A DNA stretch of 64,000 nucleotides, from NCBI RefSeq assembly GCF_027359675.1, contig NZ_CP114786.1, forward strand, positions 5,554,501-5,618,500. Reading direction: 5' to 3'. The notes under the pieces are model-generated. The model was given only the letters and a program-made list of their open reading frames with translations. It was not told the origin of the DNA and did not search any database. This DNA comes from Roseibium sp. Sym1 (GTDB lineage: Bacteria; Pseudomonadota; Alphaproteobacteria; Rhizobiales; Stappiaceae). Shown one piece after another: positions 43,160 to 51,487 of this stretch. Made by a program: the position numbers and the translations under genes. Positions within the stretch are counted from its first letter, which is position 1. The number at the start of each line of letters is the position of its first letter.

Positions 43160-44473
43160 GTGACCCAGACTCCTTCGCCGATACGCGCCCTTTGCAGGGA
43201 TTGCGGCGCCCGACCGCAGGATCGAACCACGCGCTGCCCGCGCTGCGGCAGTCCGCGGCTGGTCCGTCACGCCGAGCTCGACCAGTTGTCGATCGCTCAC
43301 ATCGATTGCGACGCCTTTTATGCGTCCATCGAGAAACGGGACAACCCGGATCTTCAGGACGTGCCCGTCATTGTCGGCGGCGGCCAGCGCGGCGTTGTCT
43401 CCACATGTTGCTACATCGCCCGGATCTACGGCGTCCGCTCGGCCATGCCCATGTTCAAGGCGCTGGAGGCATGCCCCCAGGCCGTGGTGATCAGGCCGAA
43501 CATGGAGAAATACGCTGCGGTCGGCAAGGAGATCCGCGAGCGGATGCGCGCCCTGACGCCGCTGGTCGAGCCGATTTCCATCGACGAGGCCTTTCTCGAT
43601 CTGACCGGCACCGAACGCCTGCACAGGGCGACGCCGGCGGAGACCCTCGCCGGATTCGTGCGTGACCTTGAATCCGACATCGGCATCAGCGCATCGGTGG
43701 GCCTGGCGCCGAACAAGTTCCTGGCCAAGCTGGCCTCCGACCTTGAAAAACCGCGCGGATTTTCCGTGATCGGCGCGAGCGAGGCCAGGGCGGTGCTGGC
43801 TGCCATGCCGGTCGGACGCATCTGGGGCGTCGGCAAGGTCTTCCAGCAGAAGCTTGAGAGGGATGGAATCCGCATGATCGGGCAGCTGCAGGAAATGGAT
43901 GCCGCCGACCTCGCGCGCCGCTACGGCTCGATCGGCCTGCGCCTGGCCAGGCTGTCGCACGGCGACGACAGCCGGGAGGTCAAACCGGAACGGGGCGCCA
44001 AGAGCGTCTCGTCGGAGACGACCTTCCGCACGGACATTTCCAGTTTCGAAACGCTGCGGCCGATTCTCAGGAACCTGTCGGAGAAGGTTTCGGCCAGGCT
44101 GAAGAAATCCGGCCTGTCCGGGCGCGGTGTCACGCTGAAACTGAAGACGGCGGACTTCCGGACAATCACCCGTGCCCGCCACCTGCAGGACCCGACGCAG
44201 CTTGCCGACAGGATTTATGCGGCCGGCGCAGATCTGCTTGCAAACGAATGCGACGGCCGGCGGTTCCGGCTCATCGGCATCGGAGTGAGCGACCTGGAAT
44301 CGGCGGACCGGGCGGATCCGCAGGACCTCGTCGATCCGCTGGCAGAGCGGCGCAAGAACGCGGAACTTGCTGTCGACCGTCTCCGGGACAAATTCGGCAA
44401 GTCTGCCGTCGAACTCGGCCTGACCCACACGTCGCGGATCGAAAAAGACGCCAAGAAACGGGGGGACGGCTGA
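43160..44473 (+). CDS. dinB: DNA polymerase IV with N-terminal zinc ribbon
   Basis: A Y-family translesion polymerase of 437 residues. Palm-domain metal residues are seen in [14 protein letters not shown] and [11 protein letters not shown]; the helix-hairpin-helix ([14 protein letters not shown]) and little-finger domain follow. Unlike E. coli DinB it has an N-terminal four-cysteine ribbon (CRDCG...RCPRCG, about 12-30), seen in one class of alphaproteobacterial DinB. GTG 43160 is chosen as start; the frame is open back to 43079 but that part overlaps the HAD gene. No imuB/dnaE2 genes are nearby and no LexA site was recognised. Confidence 0.92.
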   Translation: MTQTPSPIRALCRDCGARPQDRTTRCPRCGSPRLVRHAELDQLSIAHIDCDAFYASIEKRDNPDLQDVPVIVGGGQRGVVSTCCYIARIYGVRSAMPMFKALEACPQAVVIRPNMEKYAAVGKEIRERMRALTPLVEPISIDEAFLDLTGTERLHRATPAETLAGFVRDLESDIGISASVGLAPNKFLAKLASDLEKPRGFSVIGASEARAVLAAMPVGRIWGVGKVFQQKLERDGIRMIGQLQEMDAADLARRYGSIGLRLARLSHGDDSREVKPERGAKSVSSETTFRTDISSFETLRPILRNLSEKVSARLKKSGLSGRGVTLKLKTADFRTITRARHLQDPTQLADRIYAAGADLLANECDGRRFRLIGIGVSDLESADRADPQDLVDPLAERRKNAELAVDRLRDKFGKSAVELGLTHTSRIEKDAKKRGDG

Positions 44474-44519
44474 GAATGCCCCACCCCTTTCGACCCGCAC
44501 GGGCCTGAAGGGGCCAGGC

Positions 44520-45398
44520 TCAGTTCGGCGGACAGTCTCCCTCCTCATAGAGCTCGAGCGACGCCATCTGACCAAGGATGGTGAAATCGCCATAGTCCAG
44601 TTTCAGGTGACTGCTGATACCGTTCTGATAGAGCCGGAAGGCCAGCTGGTAGACCGGAAGCAGTTCCCCGGATGCGTCTTCCTTGCTGGGATCGAAATAG
44701 GCCACCGTAACCGGCCAGTAGCTCAGGCCGGCCAACGGGGCTGTTGCCTTGCCCGCTCCTGCCTTCAACTCGTTGACCGTCTCCGCACCGATGACCGTCG
44801 TGGTCGCATAGACTTTCTCACCCGTCTCCGCGCCGTCATAGATATCGGCGGCGACAAAATGCACATTGTCATCCGCCGCTTTCAGGATGGCGACAAGATG
44901 CTCGGTCGGAAACAGCACGTCGCTGCCAATCCGGAGGGACTTCTCGGACGGTTCTTTCAGCTCAACTGTTTTCGCATCGGGTCCGGCATGCGCTGTCCCG
45001 CGCGTTTCTTCGACAAGTTTGCGATCAACGAAGGTCTTTGACAGAAACTGATAGCTTCCGGCATGCGGTTCCTCGAAGGAAGTGGTCTGCAGATCGGTGA
45101 TCTGGGACCCGCCGTTGGTGTCCTGAAACTTTGTCACGAAACGGAAGTTGACGCTGTATCCATCACAGGCATTGCCGGAAAAATCATAGACCATGCGACC
45201 CGTCAGCCCGGCGATGCCTGCCTGCTCTTCCGATTCACCAAGCTTCATGTCGTAGACGGCGCGGTGGGGCACCAGTTTCGGCCCGGCAGTTGCCGCGGGG
45301 CCGGCTGCAAGCGCACCGGCCTCCGGTACCACAATCCCGGCGGAGAGCAGCAGGAAGGCCCCCAGAGACAGGAACATCGACTTAGCTACGACTTGCAT
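44520..45398 (-). CDS. eipB: EipB/DUF1849 periplasmic envelope-integrity protein
   Basis: A 292-residue periplasmic protein with a signal peptide (about 1-32). It resembles Brucella EipB (DUF1849), a beta-spiral protein needed for envelope integrity. Supporting points are LVPHRAVYDMKL after the signal, GRMVYDFSGNACDGYSV, and a conserved cysteine near the C-terminus (EEGDCPPN) that in EipB forms a disulfide with the first cysteine. ATG 45398 has GAGAGG upstream. Monocistronic, converging on dinB. Confidence 0.88.
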   Translation of the reverse strand: MQVVAKSMFLSLGAFLLLSAGIVVPEAGALAAGPAATAGPKLVPHRAVYDMKLGESEEQAGIAGLTGRMVYDFSGNACDGYSVNFRFVTKFQDTNGGSQITDLQTTSFEEPHAGSYQFLSKTFVDRKLVEETRGTAHAGPDAKTVELKEPSEKSLRIGSDVLFPTEHLVAILKAADDNVHFVAADIYDGAETGEKVYATTTVIGAETVNELKAGAGKATAPLAGLSYWPVTVAYFDPSKEDASGELLPVYQLAFRLYQNGISSHLKLDYGDFTILGQMASLELYEEGDCPPN

Positions 45399-45637
45399 AA
45401 AAAACCTCTCGTTGGTCCGAACAATCCACATAGCGGGACCGCCGATACACATTATGCGGCAAACCATGCTTTTCGCTACACTGAAGTGCAGGCCGGCTGA
45501 ATGTTACCGGCGCGGGTAGACGGCACAAGCCCGGACGCCGTGCCCTTCAAGGCAGCATGTCCGACCGATTTTGGCCTTGTCACCTTTGCCGAATTGCGCC
45601 AAGACACGACGAAAGTCCTAACACCGGGAGTCGGTCG

Positions 45638-46105
45638 ATGAGCAGCGCAATTGAAGCCCGTTTGAATGATCTGGGGATTACACTGCCGGAGGCCGCAGCC
45701 CCGGCGGCGAACTATGTTCCCTTCGTGGCAACCGGCAACCAGCTGTTTGTTTCCGGGCAACTGCCCATGGCGAGCGGCAAGATCCAGGTGACCGGCAAAC
45801 TGGGTGACAATGTCAGCATCGAAGACGGAAAGCAGGCCGCAAGACTTTGCGCCATCAATCTGCTTGCCCAGGCAAAGGCCGCGACCGGAGACCTCGACAA
45901 GGTGGTCCGCCTGGTGAAGATTGTCGGTTTCGTGAATTCCACGGCCGAGTTCACCGAGCAACCGCAAGTCATCAACGGAGCCTCCGACTTCCTGGTGGAA
46001 GCCATGGGGGACGCGGGACGCCACGCCCGATCCGCCGTGAGTGCCGCTTCCCTGCCGTTTGGCGCGGCGGTCGAGATCGAGGCGATTTTCGAAATCGACT
46101 CCTGA
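45638..46105 (+). CDS. RidA/YjgF-family protein
   Basis: A 155-residue Rid-family protein, longer than archetypal RidA (about 130 residues), with NQLFVSGQLP, a central helix and the C-terminal ARSAVSAASLPFGAAVEIEAI, where the conserved arginine of imine deaminases is present. RidA removes reactive enamine/imine intermediates from PLP enzymes. This longer subgroup may have other substrates. ATG 45638 is chosen; the frame is open upstream but lacks support. Confidence 0.88.
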   Translation: MSSAIEARLNDLGITLPEAAAPAANYVPFVATGNQLFVSGQLPMASGKIQVTGKLGDNVSIEDGKQAARLCAINLLAQAKAATGDLDKVVRLVKIVGFVNSTAEFTEQPQVINGASDFLVEAMGDAGRHARSAVSAASLPFGAAVEIEAIFEIDS

Positions 46106-46164
46106 TCCTGTCATGGTGCTCCGGCAAGGGAGCACCTGCCCTTTCGCCGAGAACCTGCATTGCC

Positions 46165-46935
46165 ATGACCCCGGAACTTGAAGCCATTTTCGCGCGGCCG
46201 ATTGCGCATCGCGGCTTTCACGATGCCGATAACGGCATCATCGAAAACACGCCGAGCGCCGTCCAGCGCGCCATCGACCGCAATTTTGCGATCGAAGTCG
46301 ACATTCAGGAAACGGCCGACGGCCAGGCGCTGGTTTTCCACGACTATGGTCTCGACCGGCTTGCCGAGGGCAGCGGCCGGATCATCGAGCAGACTGCGTC
46401 CGATCTCGTGCAAATTCACATGAAGACCGGCACGGACAAGCTTTGGCTCCTTGCAGACCTGTTCGAGCTGGTCGCCGGGAAGGTTCCGCTCGTCATAGAA
46501 ATCAAGTCGCTGATGCGCCGGGACGCCCAGGGAGATTTCGTCCGCCATGTCACCGAACAGGTTGCGGCCTATCGTGGTCCCGCCTGCATAAAGTCCTTCG
46601 ATCCGGACATGCTGTCACTGGCCAGGGCACACCGGCCTTCCGTCTTGCGGGGCATTGTCGCCGACGGCGCCGAAACCGGCCCCGACTACGCCCGGTACGG
46701 ACGGGTCGACCGCTTCATCCTGCGCCACATCCTGCATGCGCCGCGTACCCGTCCGCATTTCATCTCCTACGGCGTCAAGGACCTGCCCAAGGCCGGCCCC
46801 AGCCTGATGCGATCCCTCTTCAAGGTGCCTTTGATGTGCTGGACCGTGCGCACGCGTGAGCAGCGCGAGCGCGCTGCAAGATATGCCGACCAGATGGTCT
46901 TCGAAGGGTTCGATCCGGACAAGGACACGGTTTGA
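46165..46935 (+). CDS. Glycerophosphodiester phosphodiesterase family protein
   Basis: A 256-residue GDPD-fold protein with the catalytic motif AHRGFHDADNGIIENT, the metal ligands in EVDIQETADGQALVFHD and the later EIKS and SFDPDML segments. No signal peptide, so it is cytosolic. It releases glycerol-3-phosphate from deacylated phospholipids or a related diester. It lies 59 bases after the RidA gene and before an acetyltransferase-like gene; the ridA-gdpd-DUF482 order suggests an operon. Confidence 0.9.
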   Translation: MTPELEAIFARPIAHRGFHDADNGIIENTPSAVQRAIDRNFAIEVDIQETADGQALVFHDYGLDRLAEGSGRIIEQTASDLVQIHMKTGTDKLWLLADLFELVAGKVPLVIEIKSLMRRDAQGDFVRHVTEQVAAYRGPACIKSFDPDMLSLARAHRPSVLRGIVADGAETGPDYARYGRVDRFILRHILHAPRTRPHFISYGVKDLPKAGPSLMRSLFKVPLMCWTVRTREQRERAARYADQMVFEGFDPDKDTV

Positions 46936-47035
46936 GCCGGGTGGAAACGCGCCGGATCCGGCCCGGCCTCTTGCACCGCAATATGACCGCGCTACATTTA
47001 GGGCGATGGTTCCCAAATCGAGTTTCTTCTAAAGC

Positions 47036-48352
47036 ATGACCTCTTCCCAGTCCGAGGACGGCAGTAATCCGGAAGGTTCAGGTGCCCGGGAAGCCGTGAC
47101 CCTGCGCATTCTATCTTCCCTGGGGGATGTTCCGGCATCCGCCTGGGACCAGGTTGCCAATCCGGGCTGGACGCTGTCCGGACGGGGCCACCTGACGCGG
47201 GATCCCGCCTGCAGTTCGGTCTCGGATCTTGCCAGAGCACTCGGCGGCGACGTTGATCCTGTTTCTGAAGAAACAGACTTCAACCCCTTCCTTTCTCACG
47301 CTTTTCTGGAGGCTCTCGAGGCTTCCGGCTGTGCCACCGCCGACACCGGCTGGTTGCCGCGGCACATGGTGCTCGAGGAAAGTTCAGGCAAAATCAGCGG
47401 CGCCGTGCCTGCCTACCTGAAAAGCCATTCCCAGGGCGAATACGTGTTCGACCATGGCTGGGCGGACGCCTTTTACAGGGCTGGAGGCGAGTATTATCCG
47501 AAATTGCAGATATCGGTGCCGTTCACACCGGCAACGGGACGGCGGTTCCTGACCGGCGCCGGCATCAACCGGGAAGCCGGCCTGCAGGCTCTGGCCGCGG
47601 GTCTGGTCCAGGTGTGCCAGCGTACGGGTGCCTCCTCCGTCCACGCAACGTTCCTGACCAAACCCGAATGGGACAGTCTCGGTGCGCTGGGTTATCTGCA
47701 ACGGACAGATCAGCAGTTCCATTGGGAGAACCAGGACTATGACAGTTTCGACGCCTTTCTGGCGGACCTTGCCTCACGCAAGCGCAAGGCGATCAAAAAG
47801 GAACGGCGCGAGGCCTTGAGCGCGGACGGCATAGAGGTCGAATGGGTGACCGGATCGGACCTGACCGAAGCGCACTGGGACGCCTTCTACGCGTTCTACA
47901 TGGACACCGGCTCGCGCAAATGGGGCCGTCCCTATCTGAACCGCACATTCTTCTCGCTCATCAACGAGCGGCTGGCCGAACGCACCCTGCTGGTCCTGGC
48001 CAAGCGCCATGGCCGATACATCGCCGGCGCACTCAATTTCATCGGTTCGCAAATCCTGTTCGGACGCCACTGGGGCTGCACGGAACATCATCCGTTCCTG
48101 CATTTCGAACTCTGTTACTACCAGGCCATCGACTTCGCCATTCAACACGGCCTGAAACGGGTGGAGGCAGGTGCGCAAGGGGCTCACAAGCTCGCCAGAG
48201 GCTACCTGCCCAAGACGACCTATTCCGCCCACTGGATTGCCCATGAAGGCCTGCATGAGGCGGTCGCCGATTTTCTCGAACATGAACGCATGGCGGTGGA
48301 ACGCGAAAACGAGGCGCTTGCCGAACACGCTCCGTTCCGCAAGGGAGATTGA
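47036..48352 (+). CDS. DUF482/FemAB-like GNAT-fold protein
   Basis: A 438-residue protein of the DUF482 (peptidogalycan biosynthesis/recognition) family with a double GNAT fold. The core is recognisable from NPFLSHAFLEALE (about 82-95) to AHKLARGYLPKTTYSAHW (about 385-402). Between residues about 40 and 80 there is an apparent insertion (GWTLSGRGHLTRDPACSS region) not typical of the short N-terminus of relatives. Proposed roles for the family involve aminoacyl or acyl transfer, but none is proven. It follows the GDPD gene by 100 bases. Confidence 0.82.
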   Translation: MTSSQSEDGSNPEGSGAREAVTLRILSSLGDVPASAWDQVANPGWTLSGRGHLTRDPACSSVSDLARALGGDVDPVSEETDFNPFLSHAFLEALEASGCATADTGWLPRHMVLEESSGKISGAVPAYLKSHSQGEYVFDHGWADAFYRAGGEYYPKLQISVPFTPATGRRFLTGAGINREAGLQALAAGLVQVCQRTGASSVHATFLTKPEWDSLGALGYLQRTDQQFHWENQDYDSFDAFLADLASRKRKAIKKERREALSADGIEVEWVTGSDLTEAHWDAFYAFYMDTGSRKWGRPYLNRTFFSLINERLAERTLLVLAKRHGRYIAGALNFIGSQILFGRHWGCTEHHPFLHFELCYYQAIDFAIQHGLKRVEAGAQGAHKLARGYLPKTTYSAHWIAHEGLHEAVADFLEHERMAVERENEALAEHAPFRKGD

Positions 48353-48378
48353 GCTGATCCGGGGAACTGCCTCCCCGG

Positions 48379-49230
48379 TCAATCAAGGTCCAGCCACATC
48401 TCGTCCTGTTGCAACACTTCCCGGGCTCCCGCCTTCCTCAGGAACGCGTGAACGCCTGTTGCGTCGGTGTCGACATTCACAAATGTCAGTTCCTTCCGGC
48501 CGACAGCTTGCCACAGGGCATGAAGGATCGCGCTTCCGACCCCCTGGCGCCGGTCGGGCTTGCGCACCCCGATCTGGGCGATCGCACCGTCCGGGTACGC
48601 AGCGCCCCACCCCGACAGCTCCCCGTCGCGGACGACAGCGACCAGATGAACGGCAGAGTTCAGTGCTTTAAGTGCCGCTCTGCCGTTCTGCGGGCTTGGC
48701 ATCGTGTCGAAATAATCGTCCTCAAGATCAGGCAGGTCATCAAGGCCAATGGGACGGGCGGCGTGGGTTACGACACCAGGAGCGGGCAACGCATCCAGCT
48801 TGAGCACTCCCAGGCGTCGTTGACGGCGGAAACCGAACGCCTCGTAAGCCGTGATCGCTTGCCGGTTGTCGGTGATCACCTCCAACTGAAGCCCGGCCGC
48901 ACCCAGGTCACGCTGTGTCTCCAGCACCGCGCCCAGCAGACGCCGCGACAGTCCGTTGCGCCGGTGTCCGGGGTGTGTCCCGACGGACAAGGTGTAGGCG
49001 CGATTGCCGTAGGCCGCCATCGGCACGCCGGAAAACCAGAAGGCGGCGATCCCGTCATCCGCCAGTGCGACAAAGGACTGTTCTGCCGAGAACCCGCGCT
49101 GCTGCTGGAATTCCTCGAACTGGCCGACAGACAAGTTCAAAGGGATCACATAGTCCGAGAAAGCCGCGTTCATTGCAGCGCACAGCGCTTGCGGTTCGAA
49201 GGGTCGGCAATCAGTGATCCGGTAGGTCAT
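48379..49230 (-). CDS. Double-domain GNAT acetyltransferase
   Basis: A 283-residue protein with two GNAT folds. The first (about 5-150) has the acetyl-CoA loop THPGHRRNGLSRRLL, and the second (about 155-283) has IGVRKPDRRQGVGSAIL. Both keep the R/Q-x-x-G-x-G/A pattern needed for CoA binding. ATG 49230 begins MTYRITD; an upstream extension to 49317 is unsupported. Substrate unknown. It faces the DUF482 gene convergently with 26 bases between. Confidence 0.85.
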   Translation of the reverse strand: MTYRITDCRPFEPQALCAAMNAAFSDYVIPLNLSVGQFEEFQQQRGFSAEQSFVALADDGIAAFWFSGVPMAAYGNRAYTLSVGTHPGHRRNGLSRRLLGAVLETQRDLGAAGLQLEVITDNRQAITAYEAFGFRRQRRLGVLKLDALPAPGVVTHAARPIGLDDLPDLEDDYFDTMPSPQNGRAALKALNSAVHLVAVVRDGELSGWGAAYPDGAIAQIGVRKPDRRQGVGSAILHALWQAVGRKELTFVNVDTDATGVHAFLRKAGAREVLQQDEMWLDLD

Positions 49231-49358
49231 GCAGGGGCTTCCGTCGCGTGCCCGAGTTCCCACGCTTCCATTCAGGACTTCAGGTGACCTGGGTGAGGAC
49301 AAGCTTGTGTTGGGCACACGGGCGCTTCACCGAGGCAGCTGTTTCTCTCAAGAAACGC

Positions 49359-49380
49359 CCTGCCCAGCCCAGAGGGCAGG
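49359..49380 (-). terminator. Terminator of the monooxygenase gene
   Basis: CCTGCCC (49359-49365) pairs with GGGCAGG (49374-49380), just 9 bases beyond the monooxygenase stop. On the minus strand the hairpin is followed by GCGTTTCTT. Confidence 0.6.
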
Positions 49381-49389
49381 CACCGGGTC

Positions 49390-49710
49390 TCAGTCAAAGC
49401 TTTCGGCGACGTCATACATCACCGGCTCGAAGCTCTTGCAGAGCGAACCGATGCGCCGGTTGCGTTCGCGCATCTCGGGCGTCCTGAGCATTGCCAGAAA
49501 ATCCTCGCGGCGGCGCCATTGCGAATAGTTGGCAATGCGGGTCTGGGCGTCGTTCACGTGCAACCCCGCCCCGATGAACCCCGGCTGGTGCCGGATGAAA
49601 TTCTCATAGGCGTCTTTCAACTCGTCCAGTAGATCGAAGCATGTGCCCGGTGTCATTTCGAACGTGGTGATGACGGTCTGACAATCGCGGTCGCTTGAAA
49701 TTTCAGGCAT
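49390..49710 (-). CDS. Antibiotic biosynthesis monooxygenase-domain protein
   Basis: A 106-residue single ABM (dimeric ferredoxin-like) domain protein with FEMTPGTCFDLLDELKDAYENF and the QPGFIGAGLH turn. Such proteins are small monooxygenases or heme/quinone-handling enzymes acting as dimers. It lies directly downstream of a LysR-type gene on the same strand (114-base gap), so it may be that regulator's target. Confidence 0.82.
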   Translation of the reverse strand: MPEISSDRDCQTVITTFEMTPGTCFDLLDELKDAYENFIRHQPGFIGAGLHVNDAQTRIANYSQWRRREDFLAMLRTPEMRERNRRIGSLCKSFEPVMYDVAESFD

Positions 49711-49824
49711 GGCTCTCCTCCGTTGCCTTGGACAACGAGGCTGGCATGTTTTTCTGGGACCGACAACATCAGGAGGAATACGGGTCTTCAGCCTGACCTT
49801 TCCGAGAAGCGGTCCCGAGGAGTG

Positions 49825-50763
49825 TCAGCCGGGTTCGTCCAGGGCGACACCCTCGACCGCCATGTCCCGGACGGCCTGCCTTGCAAGCACCAGCAGCTTC
49901 TCGAAATGGGCATTCCTGGAGCTGCCCCGCCGCCAGACCAGATACATCAGGCGGCGCATGGGCAGGCCGTCGACCTTCTTCAAAAGCAAGTCCGGTTCCT
50001 TGCGGAATTCGGAGGCAACATATGCCGCCGGAAACAGGGCCAGTCCCATGCCGATCGAGGCCATCTGGCGCAGAGCGTCCAGGCTGGTGCCCTCGTAGTC
50101 CTGTCGGAAATCCGCCCCCGCCGCCCGGGCCAGCGCCTGAACATCGTCGTGAAGGCGGAACCCCTGACTGAGCGCCAGCAATTTCTCTCCCCGGAGCAAG
50201 GCAAGCGGAACGCTCTCCAGTCCCGCGAGCGGATGGGATCTCGGGACAGCCAAAGCAACACTCTCATGGCACAAGATTTTCGCCGTCAGGAAATCGGACG
50301 GCATGATGTCCGGGGTGAGAATGCAATCCAGGCTTCCCGCAGCCAGTCCCTCCTCGAGGAGATTGGGACGGTCCTCCCGGATATAGAGCTCCAGTTCCGG
50401 AAAGGACTGTTTCAGGATCGGAAGGAGATAGGGCATGAAATAGGGCCCGAATGTGGGCGACACTCCCAGTCGGATCAGACCACCGAGGTTGGCCCGCCCG
50501 GCCTGCGCGGCCGTCACGATTTCGTCGAGTTCCTCCAGGGCCCTGCGGGCAAGCGGCAGCAGGCGTTCGCCCGACGCGGTCAGGCTGATCCCCCCGGCCC
50601 CGCGCTCCAGAAGGGTGCAGCCGAGCTGATCCTCCAGAAGCTTGAATTGGGAGGACAAGGTCGGCTGAGAGACATTACAGGCCGCGGCTGCTCGGCCGAA
50701 ATGGCAGGTGTCGGCGAGCGCGACGAAATACTCAAGTTGGCGCGGTGACGGCCGAAAGCGCAT
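49825..50763 (-). CDS. LysR-family regulator, OxyR-like without redox cysteine
   Basis: A 312-residue LysR regulator with an N-terminal winged helix (about 1-65: QLEYFVALADTCHFGRAAAACNVSQPTLSSQFKLLE) and an OxyR-like effector domain (about 92-300). Where OxyR has its peroxide-sensing Cys (HCLRD-type motif), this protein has GFRLHD, with Arg in place of Cys. Two other cysteines exist at different positions. It is therefore unlikely to sense peroxide like OxyR. ATG 50763 is preceded by GGGGAGG. The small monooxygenase gene follows; the DUF465 gene is divergent. Confidence 0.88.
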   Translation of the reverse strand: MRFRPSPRQLEYFVALADTCHFGRAAAACNVSQPTLSSQFKLLEDQLGCTLLERGAGGISLTASGERLLPLARRALEELDEIVTAAQAGRANLGGLIRLGVSPTFGPYFMPYLLPILKQSFPELELYIREDRPNLLEEGLAAGSLDCILTPDIMPSDFLTAKILCHESVALAVPRSHPLAGLESVPLALLRGEKLLALSQGFRLHDDVQALARAAGADFRQDYEGTSLDALRQMASIGMGLALFPAAYVASEFRKEPDLLLKKVDGLPMRRLMYLVWRRGSSRNAHFEKLLVLARQAVRDMAVEGVALDEPG

Positions 50764-50887
50764 CAAGCCTCCCCAATGATAGAGAATTTCTATCAACTTA
50801 ATTCAAACAATGTATTTCATCTATTTCTGTACCTTCCCCATATCCGGAGTGTCAACAACGCACCACCCCGAACAGGAGACAGGCTCC

Positions 50888-51073
50888 ATGTACAACCGTC
50901 TGAAATCCCTGCGCAGCCAGCACAGCACGCTGGACAGCCTGATCCGCCGTGAAGAAATGCATTCCTATCCGGACAGGCAGCACATCCGTTCGCTGAAGAA
51001 ATTCAAACTGCGTCTGCGCGACGAAATCAGCCGTATCGAAAACGGCCTGAACGCCAACCGCCTGGCCTACTGA
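50888..51073 (+). CDS. DUF465 (YdcH-like) small protein
   Basis: A 61-residue helical protein of the DUF465/YdcH family (MYNRLKSLRSQHSTLDSLIRREE...HIRSLKKFKLRLRDEI), predicted as a helical hairpin. GGAGAC lies upstream of ATG 50888. The function of the family is unknown. It is followed after 32 bases by another small ORF. Confidence 0.85.
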   Translation: MYNRLKSLRSQHSTLDSLIRREEMHSYPDRQHIRSLKKFKLRLRDEISRIENGLNANRLAY

Positions 51074-51105
51074 CCGAAAGAGCCCCTGCGGCCAAGGAGT
51101 TTGAA

Positions 51106-51309
51106 ATGCCGATGTTCTGGCCCTTTATTCCGGTGTTCCCGGTGAAATCCATGCAACTGACAAGACGCACCAGGCTGCAGGACCTGGAAGCCCGAATGAG
51201 CTCGTTCCTGTCCGAAAAGAACGCTTCGGGCACCTCCTGCCCGCAGGTGCTCGACAATGTCAAAGCCGCCCGCAACAAGATCCAGCGCGAGATGAATTCC
51301 GCGCGCTAG
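51106..51309 (+). CDS. Small hypothetical protein downstream of DUF465
   Basis: A 67-residue ORF beginning MPMFWPFIPVFP. AAGGAG lies 6 bases before ATG 51106, and a strong terminator follows at 51361, both supporting a real gene. The hydrophobic start is followed by a charged helical part (RTRLQDLEARMSSFLSEKN). There is no known family. Its position suggests cotranscription with the DUF465 gene. Confidence 0.6.
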   Translation: MPMFWPFIPVFPVKSMQLTRRTRLQDLEARMSSFLSEKNASGTSCPQVLDNVKAARNKIQREMNSAR

Positions 51310-51360
51310 GCCATCCGGACTTCCGCCGTCCGGGCCAGGCAGCGCCATCCCGCTGGACCA

Positions 51361-51397
51361 GCCCGCCCGCAATAGGCCTCGCGGGCGGGCCCTTTTT
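51361..51397 (+). terminator. Terminator of the DUF465 unit
   Basis: GCCCGCCCGC (51361-51370) and GCGGGCGGGC (51381-51390) form a perfect 10-bp stem, followed by CCTTTTT. It lies 52 bases after the small ORF's stop. Confidence 0.92.
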
Positions 51398-51438
51398 CCA
51401 CCCACCCGGTCGAAAGACCTTTTCGAGCACCAAACCGG

Positions 51439-51466
51439 AAAAAGGCGGCCAGATGGCCGCCTTTTT
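51439..51466. terminator. Bidirectional terminator between DUF465 unit and RND operon
   Basis: AAAAAGGCGGCC (51439-51450) and GGCCGCCTTTTT (51455-51466) around a 4-base loop. The A and T ends make it a terminator from both directions; it ends the minus-strand RND operon 22 bases after its stop. Confidence 0.92.
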
Positions 51467-51487
51467 CAATCAGTACAGCTCCCGAGC

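Noticed and set aside
44484..44513. Hairpin CCCCTTTC...GAAGGGG between dinB and eipB
   Set aside because: Contains a bulge and no T tract; too weak to call a terminator.
49825..50763. True OxyR peroxide sensor
   Set aside because: The peroxidatic cysteine position holds Arg.
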